A stretch of DNA of 64,000 nt from Falsibacillus albus (GTDB lineage Bacteria > Bacillota > Bacilli > Bacillales > DSM-25281): the NCBI RefSeq assembly GCF_003668575.1, contig NZ_RCVZ01000008.1:1-64000 (forward strand), in the 5' to 3' direction. Below the pieces are notes generated by a model that did not search any database, was not told the DNA's origin, and worked only from the letters and a program-made list of their open reading frames with translations. Both the position numbers and the translations under genes were made by a program. This document shows positions 54,356-62,622 of this stretch, piece after piece (the first letter of the stretch is position 1; each line of letters begins with the position of its first letter).

Positions 54356-54364
54356 TGGTATAAT
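54356..54364 (+). promoter_or_regulatory. Extended -10 promoter of the exopolysaccharide operon
   Basis: TGGTATAAT (TGn plus perfect TATAAT) lies 43 bp before the tkmA start. The -35 is weak. No SinR-type palindrome was found in the 196-bp divergent region. Confidence 0.55.
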
Positions 54365-54406
54365 TCATCAATAATTTCCAATTTATTCATAGTTTAGGAG
54401 GCACTT

Positions 54407-55150
54407 ATGGAAGAGACGATCAGTTTAAAAGAATTGATGCAGACATTAAGAAAGAGATTGGCTCTTATCACAACGATCACGCTTGTGGCAGCAATCGTCA
54501 GCGCAGTTGTCAGCTTCTTTGTATTAACCCCGATCTACCAAGCGTCCACACAGATTTTGGTGAATAAGACGAACGACCAAAATGCAATGTACAACACGAA
54601 TGAAGTGCAGACAAATCTCCAATTGATTAATACATACAATGTCATCATGAAAAGTCCCGCCATCTTAGATAAAGTCATCGACCAATTACATCTAGACATG
54701 ACCGCTGCCCAGTTAAATGGAAAAATCACGGTCCAAAGCGAAAAGGATTCGCAGGTGGTCAACGTTTCCGTGCAGGATCCAGATCCGAAAAAAGCTGCAA
54801 CAATCGCGAATAAAATCGCAGACGTATTCCAAACAGACATCGTACACATCATGAATGTCGACAATGTCAGCATCCTTGCCAAAGCAGATGCGAAAGGGAA
54901 ATCCCCCATCAAACCGAAGCCGCTGCTGAATGTTGCGATTGCGATTGTCGTCGGCCTGATGGCAGGTGTCGGACTCGCCTTCCTATTAGAGTACTTGGAT
55001 AACACAATCAAGACCGAGCAGGATATCGAAAGGGGATTGGAGCTCCCTGTATTGGGAGTCATTGCGAACATTCCGGATACCGACTCCACGCACGAATTGT
55101 CGCGTTCCGAGCGCAAGTCGAAAGTAAGGGGTGAAAGTTTTGGCGCCTAA
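54407..55150 (+). CDS. tkmA: Tyrosine-kinase modulator / chain-length regulator (Wzz family)
   Basis: 247 residues with two membrane helices (about 18-40 and 177-197) flanking an extracytoplasmic Wzz domain. TkmA (YwqC) activates the tyrosine kinase PtkA through its cytoplasmic C-terminal tail and helps set polysaccharide chain length. The gene overlaps ptkA, the classic Bacillus arrangement. The ribosome binding site is TTAGGAGGC. The EpsA paralogue cannot be excluded, but linkage with the ptpZ-type phosphatase favours ywqC. Confidence 0.88.
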   Translation: MEETISLKELMQTLRKRLALITTITLVAAIVSAVVSFFVLTPIYQASTQILVNKTNDQNAMYNTNEVQTNLQLINTYNVIMKSPAILDKVIDQLHLDMTAAQLNGKITVQSEKDSQVVNVSVQDPDPKKAATIANKIADVFQTDIVHIMNVDNVSILAKADAKGKSPIKPKPLLNVAIAIVVGLMAGVGLAFLLEYLDNTIKTEQDIERGLELPVLGVIANIPDTDSTHELSRSERKSKVRGESFGA

Positions 55151-55841
55151 GAAATCAAAGAAAGACGTGCTGAACAATAAGCGGAAGCTGATCACGAAGA
55201 ACGAACCAAAATCTCCTGTATCGGAGCAATATAAAACAATCCGGACGAATATTCAGTTCTCTGCTGTGGATCAGGAAATGAGATCGATCATGGTCACATC
55301 TGCAGGGCCTGGGGACGGGAAATCGACAACGGTCGCGAACCTTGCCGTCGTCTTTGCCCAGCAAGGAAACAAAGTCCTGCTCGTCGATGCGGATTTACGA
55401 AAGCCAACTGTGCACTACACATTTGGGGTGACGAATGTCCGCGGCTTGACGAACGTGCTTTCGAATCAGTTGGAAATCGAAGATGCCGCAGTTTCCACGG
55501 AAGTGGATGATCTTTTCATCCTGACGAGCGGTCCGATCCCGCCGAACCCTGCAGAACTGATGGGCTCAAGGCTGATGAAGAATTTCTTGGAAAAAGCCTA
55601 TGAGCAATTTGATATCGTCCTCTTCGACACTCCGCCTGTCCTGGTCGTAACGGATGGTCAGGTGTTGTCCAACCATTGTGATGGAACGGTGTTGGTCGTT
55701 TCAAGCGGACGGACAGAAATGGAAGCAGCGGGAAAAGCGAAGGATATACTCGAAAATACGAAAAGCAAGCTGCTTGGTGTCGTATTGAATAACAAAAAAG
55801 CTAAAGATACGTCATATTATTACTATTATGCTACCAAATAG
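55140..55841 (+). CDS. ptkA: Bacterial tyrosine kinase (BY-kinase)
   Basis: A cytoplasmic ATPase-like tyrosine kinase of about 233 residues with Walker A SAGPGDGKSTT, Walker A' LLVDADLRKP and Walker B IVLFDTPPV, and the C-terminal autophosphorylation cluster SYYYYY. It controls polysaccharide synthesis and phosphorylates other proteins, including UDP-glucose dehydrogenase and SSB in B. subtilis. TTG 55140 is preferred to GTG 55131 because AAGGGGTGA is correctly spaced. It overlaps the tkmA end. Confidence 0.9.
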   Translation: MAPKKSKKDVLNNKRKLITKNEPKSPVSEQYKTIRTNIQFSAVDQEMRSIMVTSAGPGDGKSTTVANLAVVFAQQGNKVLLVDADLRKPTVHYTFGVTNVRGLTNVLSNQLEIEDAAVSTEVDDLFILTSGPIPPNPAELMGSRLMKNFLEKAYEQFDIVLFDTPPVLVVTDGQVLSNHCDGTVLVVSSGRTEMEAAGKAKDILENTKSKLLGVVLNNKKAKDTSYYYYYATK

Positions 55842-55946
55842 GCAAAAATCGACAAAATACACCCGTTTACAAAAAAAGTAAACTTGATAGTATTAGATTA
55901 TAGGAACTTAAGACTATTGATTTGGAAATAAAAAGGAGGGGTTCGT

Positions 55947-56711
55947 ATGATTGATTTGCACTGCCATATCTTATCAAACGTTGACGATGGCGCCCAGAAC
56001 ATGTCTGAAAGCATCGAAATGGCGAAAGAGGCTGTTCGGGAAGGGATCCATACCATCGTTGCAACCCCTCATCATAAAAATGGAAGAGACGAGAATGCCG
56101 GTGGAGATATTTCGGCAGCAGTCAGACAGCTGAACGAAGTCCTTTCCGAGCAGCGGATTCCATTGACGGTGCTGCCAGGCCAAGAAGTGCGCATCTACGG
56201 CGAGCTCCTTGATGATCTTCATGACAGTGTCATCCCGTTGAATATCACCTCACAATACATATTTATTGAATTGCCTTCCAACCATGTTCCGCGCTATACG
56301 GAGCAGCTCTTCTATGACATTCAGATGCAAGGACTTGTACCGGTGATCGTTCATCCGGAGAGAAACGCAGAAATCATCGAGAACCCGGACAAACTTTATA
56401 AACTTGTCAAAAAGGGATCGTGCACCCAAGTGACAGCTTCAAGCGTCGTAGGGAGATTCGGGAAAAAGATCCAAAGATTCACCCATCATTTAATCGAAGC
56501 AAACTTGACTCATTTTGTCGCTTCCGATGCCCACAACGTTACGACCAGAAGCTTTCATATGAGAAAAGCCTATGACCTGATTGACAAAGAATTTGGGACA
56601 CAGATAAAGTTTATGCTTATGGACAACGCGCAGCTTTTGATTGATGGGCACAACATTTATAGGGATGTGCCGGAACGCATCAAGAGAAAGAAATTTTTAG
56701 GAATCTTTTAA
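55947..56711 (+). CDS. ptpZ: PHP-type tyrosine-protein phosphatase
   Basis: This 254-residue manganese-dependent phosphatase of the PHP fold (YwqE/CpsB) removes phosphate from the BY-kinase and its targets. Metal ligands are visible in MIDLHCHIL, ATPHHKNG, VIVHPERN and SDAHNV. AAAAGGAGGGG precedes the ATG. It completes the tkmA-ptkA-ptpZ regulatory trio; the polysaccharide enzymes follow after a structured intergenic region. Confidence 0.93.
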   Translation: MIDLHCHILSNVDDGAQNMSESIEMAKEAVREGIHTIVATPHHKNGRDENAGGDISAAVRQLNEVLSEQRIPLTVLPGQEVRIYGELLDDLHDSVIPLNITSQYIFIELPSNHVPRYTEQLFYDIQMQGLVPVIVHPERNAEIIENPDKLYKLVKKGSCTQVTASSVVGRFGKKIQRFTHHLIEANLTHFVASDAHNVTTRSFHMRKAYDLIDKEFGTQIKFMLMDNAQLLIDGHNIYRDVPERIKRKKFLGIF

Positions 56712-56780
56712 TGTGACAATAAGGGATTCTTTTTGTTTTGAATCTTTTTATATACGACCAAGGGTATAGAAAATATTGGT

Positions 56781-56890
56781 AATGCCTCCTCACCACTATC
56801 AATGGAGGCACTCGGCCATGCTGTGGGCCACAGCAGACCTTAGACGCGAGTCGTCGAGAGTATGGCGTGAGGGAGGGTTGGATGCCCTGA
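56781..56890 (+). promoter_or_regulatory. Structured leader RNA, possible EAR-type antitermination element
   Basis: A G+C-rich island in A+T-rich surroundings can fold extensively: GCCTCC/GGAGGC (56784-56807), TGCTGTG/CACAGCA (56819-56835) and GACG/CGTC (56843-56855). CCTCCTCAC (from 56786) can alternatively pair with GTGAGGGAGG (56867-56876) as a closing stem. Its position inside an exopolysaccharide operon, just ahead of the biosynthetic genes, is where EAR elements occur in Bacillales. I cannot confirm the EAR consensus by eye. A TAATGAA/TTTCATTA hairpin (about 56917-56956) follows, which could be the terminator it overrides. Confidence 0.5.
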
Positions 56891-57044
56891 ATTTTCAATA
56901 TTCCGAAATGAATATTTAATGAAGCTACCTGTCAAGACGCATGTCGTTTCATTAGATATTTATTTTTGAATGTCGATTTTATTTTAGTAGAGCAATAAAG
57001 AATGCTGTTTTTAAAAAAAATGTTTTTTTATGAAAAATGTGCAT

Positions 57045-57109
57045 TGTTGATTTACGCGGAGAGGTGCTCGCTTTCCGCGGGAGTCTCGCACCTTCCGCTC
57101 CAATCAGCC
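57045..57109. repeat. Bacillaceae intergenic repeat, internally deleted copy
   Basis: Only the two ends of the longer element remain: GTTGATTTACGCGGAG with GCTCGCTTTCCGCGGG, and GAGTCTCGCACCTTCCGCTC. It lies in the 490-bp gap before the dehydratase gene. Confidence 0.75.
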
Positions 57110-57205
57110 AACAAAACTAGTACCTATCCATGTTAAAACACATAAAACAACATTCTTTTAAAAAATGTTATAAAGAAAAACTTTTTAGAAAAGAAGGGAT
57201 ATTAG

Positions 57206-59026
57206 TTGAGCTATGAAAAGCGATTATCATTGTTGATCCTTTTGGATTCGATTATCGTGCTGACGGCCATATACATTGGCTATTTTACTCTTCACCCCTA
57301 TTTAAGCTTTTATACATTCCCGGTGCTGGTGATGAGTTCGATTACCCTATTGATTTCTCATCATGTATTTGCCTTTATTTATCGTTTATATCAAAAAGCA
57401 TGGGAGTATGCGAGTGTGGGGGAAATGATGGCGATCATCCGGGCGGTCACGCTCTCGATCATTGCTACCGGCATCGTTCAATACTTGCTGAATGGGGATA
57501 TTTATATCCGTGTCCTGGGCATCACGTGGATGCTGCATGTCATCCTGATTGGGGGATCAAGATTTTCTTGGCGGATGTACCGGGATCACTACATAAAACA
57601 AAAAACAGACAAAAAACGATCACTGATCATCGGGGCAGGGGCGGCAGGGACGATGCTTGTCCGTCAGCTGTTAAAAAGCAATGATACCGACATGCTGCCA
57701 GTAGGATTTGTCGATGATGATCCGATGAAGCAGAAACTGCAATTCTACGGTGTAACGGTTTATGGGAAAACAAAGGAAATCCCTATGATCGTTGAAAAAC
57801 ATAATATAGAGAATATTGTTATCGCCATTCCTTCGATGGGGCGAAAAGAGATTCAAAGAATATATCAGGAATGCAGCAAGACGAATGCAAAGACACAGAT
57901 TATGCCGATGATCGAAGATATCGCCTCTGGGAAAGTGTCCGTCAATCAATTCCGCGATGTACAGGTTGAGGACTTGCTTGGCCGTGAGCCGGTGGAATTG
58001 GACATACAGAGCATATCCAAGAGACTGGCGGGAAAGACGATTCTGGTCACTGGGGCAGGTGGTTCGATCGGTTCGGAAATCTGCCGCCAGGTAAGCAGAT
58101 TCAAACCGAAGAAACTGCTCCTATTAGGTCACGGAGAATATTCCATCTATCAAATCGATATGGAGCTCAAACAAAAACATCAATCCGAATTTGAAATCAT
58201 ACCTATTATAGCTGATGTACAAGATAGAGCCCGTATTTTTGAAGTGATGGAATACCACTCCCCGGATGTTGTCTACCACGCAGCTGCCCATAAGCATGTA
58301 CCGCTAATGGAATTCAATCCGAAGGAAGCCGTCAAGAACAACGTAATCGGAACGAAAAACGTGGCAGAAGCGGCAGATACGTTCGGTGTAAATACATTTG
58401 TCCTTGTGTCATCTGATAAAGCCGTAAACCCGACAAACGTAATGGGTTCGACGAAGAGGATCGCGGAAATGGTCATCCAAAACCTGGACAAACAAAGTCA
58501 GACGAACTTTGTCGCCGTCCGATTCGGGAATGTCCTAGGCAGCCGGGGCAGCGTCATCCCACTATTCAAAAAGCAAATCCAGACGGGCGGTCCCGTGACG
58601 GTCACCCATCCGGAAATGACGCGATACTTTATGACGATACCGGAAGCATCCAGACTTGTCATCCAGGCAGGCGCACTGGCGAAAGGCGGCGAGATCTTCG
58701 TCTTGGATATGGGAGAACCGGTAAAGATTGTAGATCTTGCCGAAAACCTGATCAAATTATCGGGATATACAATGGACGAAATCCCGATCAAGTTTGCCGG
58801 CATCCGTCCCGGGGAGAAGATGTTCGAGGAGCTGCTCGGTTCTGAGGAAGTCCATCCGCAAGAAATCTTCCCGAAAATTTTTGTCGGGAAAACGGTGGAG
58901 TTCGATTATTCCAGAGTCGATCATTTAATAGAGAAATATGCAGGGGAAAGTTCTGCTGCGATTAAGGAATATGTACTGGGGCTGGCGAATAAGAATGAAA
59001 AGCTGCTTGTCAAATATGTAAATTAA
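57206..59026 (+). CDS. Membrane-bound nucleotide-sugar 4,6-dehydratase (CapD/PglF/EpsC type)
   Basis: 606 residues: four predicted membrane helices (about 8-120), a first Rossmann segment (IIGAGAAGTMLVRQLL) and a second SDR domain with LVTGAGGSIGSEICRQ at about residue 280. The active-site block SSDKAVNPTNVMGSTKR has Met in place of the usual Tyr, as in this dehydratase family. It should convert UDP-GlcNAc to the 4-keto-6-deoxy sugar that the aminotransferase and acetyltransferase downstream turn into an acetylated diamino sugar. It starts at TTG after AGAAGGGA. Confidence 0.9.
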   Translation: MSYEKRLSLLILLDSIIVLTAIYIGYFTLHPYLSFYTFPVLVMSSITLLISHHVFAFIYRLYQKAWEYASVGEMMAIIRAVTLSIIATGIVQYLLNGDIYIRVLGITWMLHVILIGGSRFSWRMYRDHYIKQKTDKKRSLIIGAGAAGTMLVRQLLKSNDTDMLPVGFVDDDPMKQKLQFYGVTVYGKTKEIPMIVEKHNIENIVIAIPSMGRKEIQRIYQECSKTNAKTQIMPMIEDIASGKVSVNQFRDVQVEDLLGREPVELDIQSISKRLAGKTILVTGAGGSIGSEICRQVSRFKPKKLLLLGHGEYSIYQIDMELKQKHQSEFEIIPIIADVQDRARIFEVMEYHSPDVVYHAAAHKHVPLMEFNPKEAVKNNVIGTKNVAEAADTFGVNTFVLVSSDKAVNPTNVMGSTKRIAEMVIQNLDKQSQTNFVAVRFGNVLGSRGSVIPLFKKQIQTGGPVTVTHPEMTRYFMTIPEASRLVIQAGALAKGGEIFVLDMGEPVKIVDLAENLIKLSGYTMDEIPIKFAGIRPGEKMFEELLGSEEVHPQEIFPKIFVGKTVEFDYSRVDHLIEKYAGESSAAIKEYVLGLANKNEKLLVKYVN

Positions 59027-59041
59027 AGGAGGATTGGTGAA

Positions 59042-59935
59042 ATGCAAAAAATTAAAAAAGCAATCATTCCGGCAGCCGGCTTAGGGACGCGCTTCCTCCC
59101 GGCGACCAAGGCACAGCCGAAGGAAATGCTGCCAATCGTCGATAAACCGACGATCCAATATATCATCGAAGAAGCCGTTGCGTCCGGCATCGAAGACATC
59201 ATCATCGTCACGGGCCGCGGCAAACGGGCGATCGAGGATCACTTTGATAAATCGTATGAATTGGAAGAAACGCTTGCCAAGAAGGGGAAGCTTGAGCAGC
59301 TGGAAGAGGTCCAGGGCATATCGAAGATGGCCAATATCCATTACATACGCCAGAAGGAACCGCTGGGCCTCGGCCATGCCATCGCCTGCGCTAGCCGCTT
59401 CATTGGGGACGAACCTTTTGCCGTTCTTTTAGGGGATGATATCGTCCACTCACCGGATAACCCGTGCTTGAAGCAATTGATCGATGTGTATAGCCGTTAT
59501 AATTCGACGGTCATCGGTGTCAAAGAGGTGCCGGAAGAAGAAGTATCCAAATATGGCGTCATCTCGATTGCAAACAGCGGAAGCAATCAAGGTGTGTTCC
59601 ACATTAATGATCTTGTAGAAAAACCTAAACAGGAAGAAGCACCATCCAACTACGCCATCATGGGCCGTTACATCCTAAGACCGGAAATCTTTGACCTCCT
59701 TGATAATTTAACCCCGGGGGCAGGCAGCGAAATCCAACTGACCGATGCGCTCAAGAAGTTGAACGAAATGCAGATGGTCGTCGGCTGTGAGTTTGAGGGT
59801 CAGCGTTATGACGTCGGGGATAAGCTCGGCTTCATTAAAGCGACGGTAGAATTTGCCCTGCAGCGGGATGATTTGAAGGACGATGTGCTGGATTATTTTA
59901 AGAGTATTTTGAGTAAGGAGCAGGTGCAAAAGTAG
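59042..59935 (+). CDS. galU: UTP-glucose-1-phosphate uridylyltransferase
   Basis: A 297-residue pyrophosphorylase that makes UDP-glucose from UTP and glucose-1-phosphate. The N-terminal signature [20 protein letters not shown] and the [11 protein letters not shown] region are intact, as are LLGDDIV and [12 protein letters not shown]. It follows the dehydratase by 15 bp with AAGGAGG and ends at a terminator, closing the G+C-richer half of the locus. In Bacillus this enzyme is also called GtaB; here it supplies precursor to the polysaccharide. Confidence 0.93.
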   Translation: MQKIKKAIIPAAGLGTRFLPATKAQPKEMLPIVDKPTIQYIIEEAVASGIEDIIIVTGRGKRAIEDHFDKSYELEETLAKKGKLEQLEEVQGISKMANIHYIRQKEPLGLGHAIACASRFIGDEPFAVLLGDDIVHSPDNPCLKQLIDVYSRYNSTVIGVKEVPEEEVSKYGVISIANSGSNQGVFHINDLVEKPKQEEAPSNYAIMGRYILRPEIFDLLDNLTPGAGSEIQLTDALKKLNEMQMVVGCEFEGQRYDVGDKLGFIKATVEFALQRDDLKDDVLDYFKSILSKEQVQK

Positions 59936-59970
59936 GTTCTACACTTTAAATAGGTTGAGCTAAGAGAATG

Positions 59971-60004
59971 AGGCTGGAGCTTTGAGGGGATTCGGCCTTT
60001 TTTC
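59971..60004 (+). terminator. Terminator of the tkmA-galU segment
   Basis: AGGCTG (59971-59976) pairs with CGGCCT (59993-59998, one G-U) and is followed by T. The next 180 bp to the aminotransferase hold no gene; a TATAAT at 60051-60056 lacks a -35 partner. Confidence 0.6.
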
Positions 60005-60188
60005 TTTATTTGATGCTGCACATAAAGAAGGCGTTGATTGAATTGGTATATATAATAGGAAGAAACTCGGATAAAAGTGCTTATAGAGTTAATCGGATTT
60101 GTGGATTAGTAGTTGGTTGGATTAGAAGTTTGAAGATTCCAATCAAGTACTAATCTACTAAATAATGATCCATATGAGGAAGGAAGAC

Positions 60189-61325
60189 ATGAAGATGGAA
60201 ACGACAAAATTGAATGAAAGAATATTTCTTTCATCTCCACATATGAGTGATGAAGGTTATGAAATGAAATATGTCAAAGAAGCTTTTGATACAAATTGGA
60301 TTGCTCCTCTTGGAGAAAACGTGAATGAATTTGAAAAAGAACTGGCGGCTAAGGTTGGTTCGAAAGCGGCTGCTGCTCTATCTTCTGGTACGGCAGCAAT
60401 TCATTTAGCATTAAAAGGAGCAGGAGTTGGAGAAGGGGATGTTGTTTTCTGTCCGACCCTCACTTTTTCCGCAACTGCCAATCCGATCATCTATCAAAAT
60501 GCTAAACCGGTTTTCATCGATAGCAATCATGAAACATGGAATATGTGTCCAAAGGCTTTAGAAGAAGCGTTCGAGAGATATCCAGAAGTGAAAGCTGTCA
60601 TCGTTGTTCATCTTTACGGTTTATCTGCTGACATGGATAAGATAATGGAAATTTGTAAGAAACATAATGTAGTGGTAATAGAGGATGCTGCAGAGTCACT
60701 TGGAGGGTATTATAAAGGTCAGCACACGGGGACATTTGGTGATTATGGTATCTTCTCTTTTAATGGAAACAAGATCATTACTACTTCCGGTGGTGGTATG
60801 CTGGTTTCAAATGATGAAAAGAAGGTGGCAAAAGCAAGATTCTGGGCTACTCAGTCGAGAGATCAAGCTAGGCATTATCAACACTCTGAATTAGGGTTTA
60901 ATTACCGTATGAGCAATATTGTTGCAGGGATTGGTAGAGGGCAGCTAAAGGTATTAGATCAGAGAGTGGAGAAGAAAAAATATATTTTTGAGTTTTATAA
61001 GAGAGAGCTTAGTGACATAGAAGGAGTGCAATTCATGCCTGTTAATGATTGGGATGAACCGAACTATTGGTTAAGTTCCATGACATTAAATGGCCAGGTT
61101 AGGCCGAATGATGTTATGGAGGCTCTTGAAAAAGAGAATATCGAATCGAGGCCAATTTGGAAGCCGATGCATATGCAGCCGTTTTTTATAGAGTATGATT
61201 TCGTTGGAACGGATGTTGCTGAAGAGTTATTCGAGAATGGTATATGTTTACCCTCTGATACTAAGATGACGGATGTAGATTTGAAAAGGATCGTTAAGAT
61301 CATAAAAGGGTTGTGGTTAGATTAA
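60189..61325 (+). CDS. DegT/DnrJ/EryC1-family PLP aminotransferase (PglE/EpsN type)
   Basis: This aminotransferase of about 378 residues is typical of nucleotide-sugar amination. PLP-site features are ALSSGTAAIHLAL, EDAAESLGG and the Schiff-base Lys region FSFNGNKIITTSGGGML. It should aminate the 4-keto sugar made by the dehydratase at 57206. Several ATG codons are possible; 60189 follows AGGAAGGA. From here on the DNA is visibly more A+T-rich than upstream. It overlaps the next gene by one base. Confidence 0.9.
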   Translation: MKMETTKLNERIFLSSPHMSDEGYEMKYVKEAFDTNWIAPLGENVNEFEKELAAKVGSKAAAALSSGTAAIHLALKGAGVGEGDVVFCPTLTFSATANPIIYQNAKPVFIDSNHETWNMCPKALEEAFERYPEVKAVIVVHLYGLSADMDKIMEICKKHNVVVIEDAAESLGGYYKGQHTGTFGDYGIFSFNGNKIITTSGGGMLVSNDEKKVAKARFWATQSRDQARHYQHSELGFNYRMSNIVAGIGRGQLKVLDQRVEKKKYIFEFYKRELSDIEGVQFMPVNDWDEPNYWLSSMTLNGQVRPNDVMEALEKENIESRPIWKPMHMQPFFIEYDFVGTDVAEELFENGICLPSDTKMTDVDLKRIVKIIKGLWLD

Positions 61326-61972
61326 TGAATAATACAAAAGTTGGGATCTATAGAAGATTTTTAAAAAGGCCAATAGATTTCATTTTATCTTTAATTGCTA
61401 TCATTTTTCTTATTGTCATTCCAGTACTTCCTACAATAGCAATCCTAGTGAGAGTGAAGTTAGGGAGCCCCATATTATTTAAGCAAAGTCGGCCAGGACT
61501 TAATGAAAAGACTTTCATGATGTATAAATTTAGGACGATGACAGATGAAAGAGATAAGGATGGGGAATTACTTCCTGATCATATTCGTTTGACGAGGTTT
61601 GGAAGTTTTTTACGTTCTACATCACTTGATGAGCTTCCAGAACTTTTTAATATTCTCAAGGGGGATATGTCGATTATAGGACCAAGACCATTATTGGTTC
61701 AGTACCTTCCACTTTACAATAAACATCAAAAAAGACGACATGAAGTTAGACCGGGTTTGTCCGGTTTAGCTCAGGTGAGCGGAAGGAATGCAATTAGTTG
61801 GGAAGATAAATTCTATTATGATGTCGAATACGTGGATAATATAAGTTTCAGAAACGACTGTAACATTATTTTATTGACCATTAAGAAGGCTTTTGTAAGA
61901 GAAGGTATCAACTCCGAAACTGCAGCTACGATGGAAAACTTTAAAGGGACAAAGAAGGAAATGAAAATATGA
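61325..61972 (+). CDS. Undecaprenyl-phosphate sugar-1-phosphate transferase (PglC/EpsL type)
   Basis: This monotopic phosphoglycosyl transferase, about 215 residues, starts synthesis of the lipid-linked repeat unit. An N-terminal membrane-embedded helix (about 18-42) is followed by the conserved FKQSRPGLNEKTFMMYKFRT, the catalytic Asp-Glu in STSLDELPELFNIL and GPRPLLVQY. It starts at the ATG within TAATG, coupled to the preceding stop. It probably transfers the diacetylated amino sugar phosphate. Confidence 0.92.
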   Translation: MNNTKVGIYRRFLKRPIDFILSLIAIIFLIVIPVLPTIAILVRVKLGSPILFKQSRPGLNEKTFMMYKFRTMTDERDKDGELLPDHIRLTRFGSFLRSTSLDELPELFNILKGDMSIIGPRPLLVQYLPLYNKHQKRRHEVRPGLSGLAQVSGRNAISWEDKFYYDVEYVDNISFRNDCNIILLTIKKAFVREGINSETAATMENFKGTKKEMKI

Positions 61973-62592
61973 AAAACAAACTTTTGATAATTGGGGCCAG
62001 TGGACATGGGAAAGTTGTTGCCGACATTGCAATAAAAATGAATAAATGGAAAGAGATTTTCTTTCTTGATGATAATGAAAGCATCACTTCCTCAATGGGG
62101 ATAGAAGTGATCGGAACCTCAGATAAAGCATTCGATTACATAGACGAGTTTGAAATTTTCGTCGGTATAGGTAATAACTCTACTAGAGAGAACGTTCAAG
62201 AGAAGCTGGAAACAGCTGGTGCCAGCATCCCTATTTTAATTCATCCAAGTTCAGTGGTCGGAGAACAAGTGGAAATCGGGAACGGGACAGCTGTAATGGC
62301 AGGGGCCGTTATTAACTGCTGCACTAAAATAGGGAATGGCTGCATTGTTAATACAGGTTCTACAATTGATCATGATAATTGTATCGAGGATTTTGTACAT
62401 ATTTCACCAGGATCACATTTGGCAGGGACGGTCAAAGTTGGAAAAGGATCTTGGTTAGGAATTGGAAGTATTATAAGTAATAACCTTAACATTACTAGTG
62501 ATTGCCAAGTGGGAGCTGGTTCTGTTGTTATTCAGGATATTACTGAAACAGGGGTTTATGTTGGTGCACCAGTAAGAAAAATAGGCTCTTAA
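61969..62592 (+). CDS. Sugar O/N-acetyltransferase, NeuD/PglD family
   Basis: 207 residues: an N-terminal Rossmann-like part (LLIIGASGHGKVVADIA) and a left-handed beta-helix of hexapeptide repeats (about 90-195, e.g. VGEQVEIGNGTAVMAGAVIN). The catalytic His lies in STIDHDNCIEDFVHISP. With the dehydratase and aminotransferase it completes a route to an acetamido-dideoxy sugar of bacillosamine type. It overlaps the preceding gene by 4 bp. Confidence 0.9.
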   Translation: MKNKLLIIGASGHGKVVADIAIKMNKWKEIFFLDDNESITSSMGIEVIGTSDKAFDYIDEFEIFVGIGNNSTRENVQEKLETAGASIPILIHPSSVVGEQVEIGNGTAVMAGAVINCCTKIGNGCIVNTGSTIDHDNCIEDFVHISPGSHLAGTVKVGKGSWLGIGSIISNNLNITSDCQVGAGSVVIQDITETGVYVGAPVRKIGS

Positions 62593-62622
62593 TCATAATT
62601 GTTGTAACTGAGGTGTAAAGAA

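Noticed and set aside
54211-54406. SinR operator in front of the exopolysaccharide operon
   Set aside because: It was expected by analogy with B. subtilis eps, but no GTTCTY-N4-RAGAAC palindrome or GTTCTYT box was found there.
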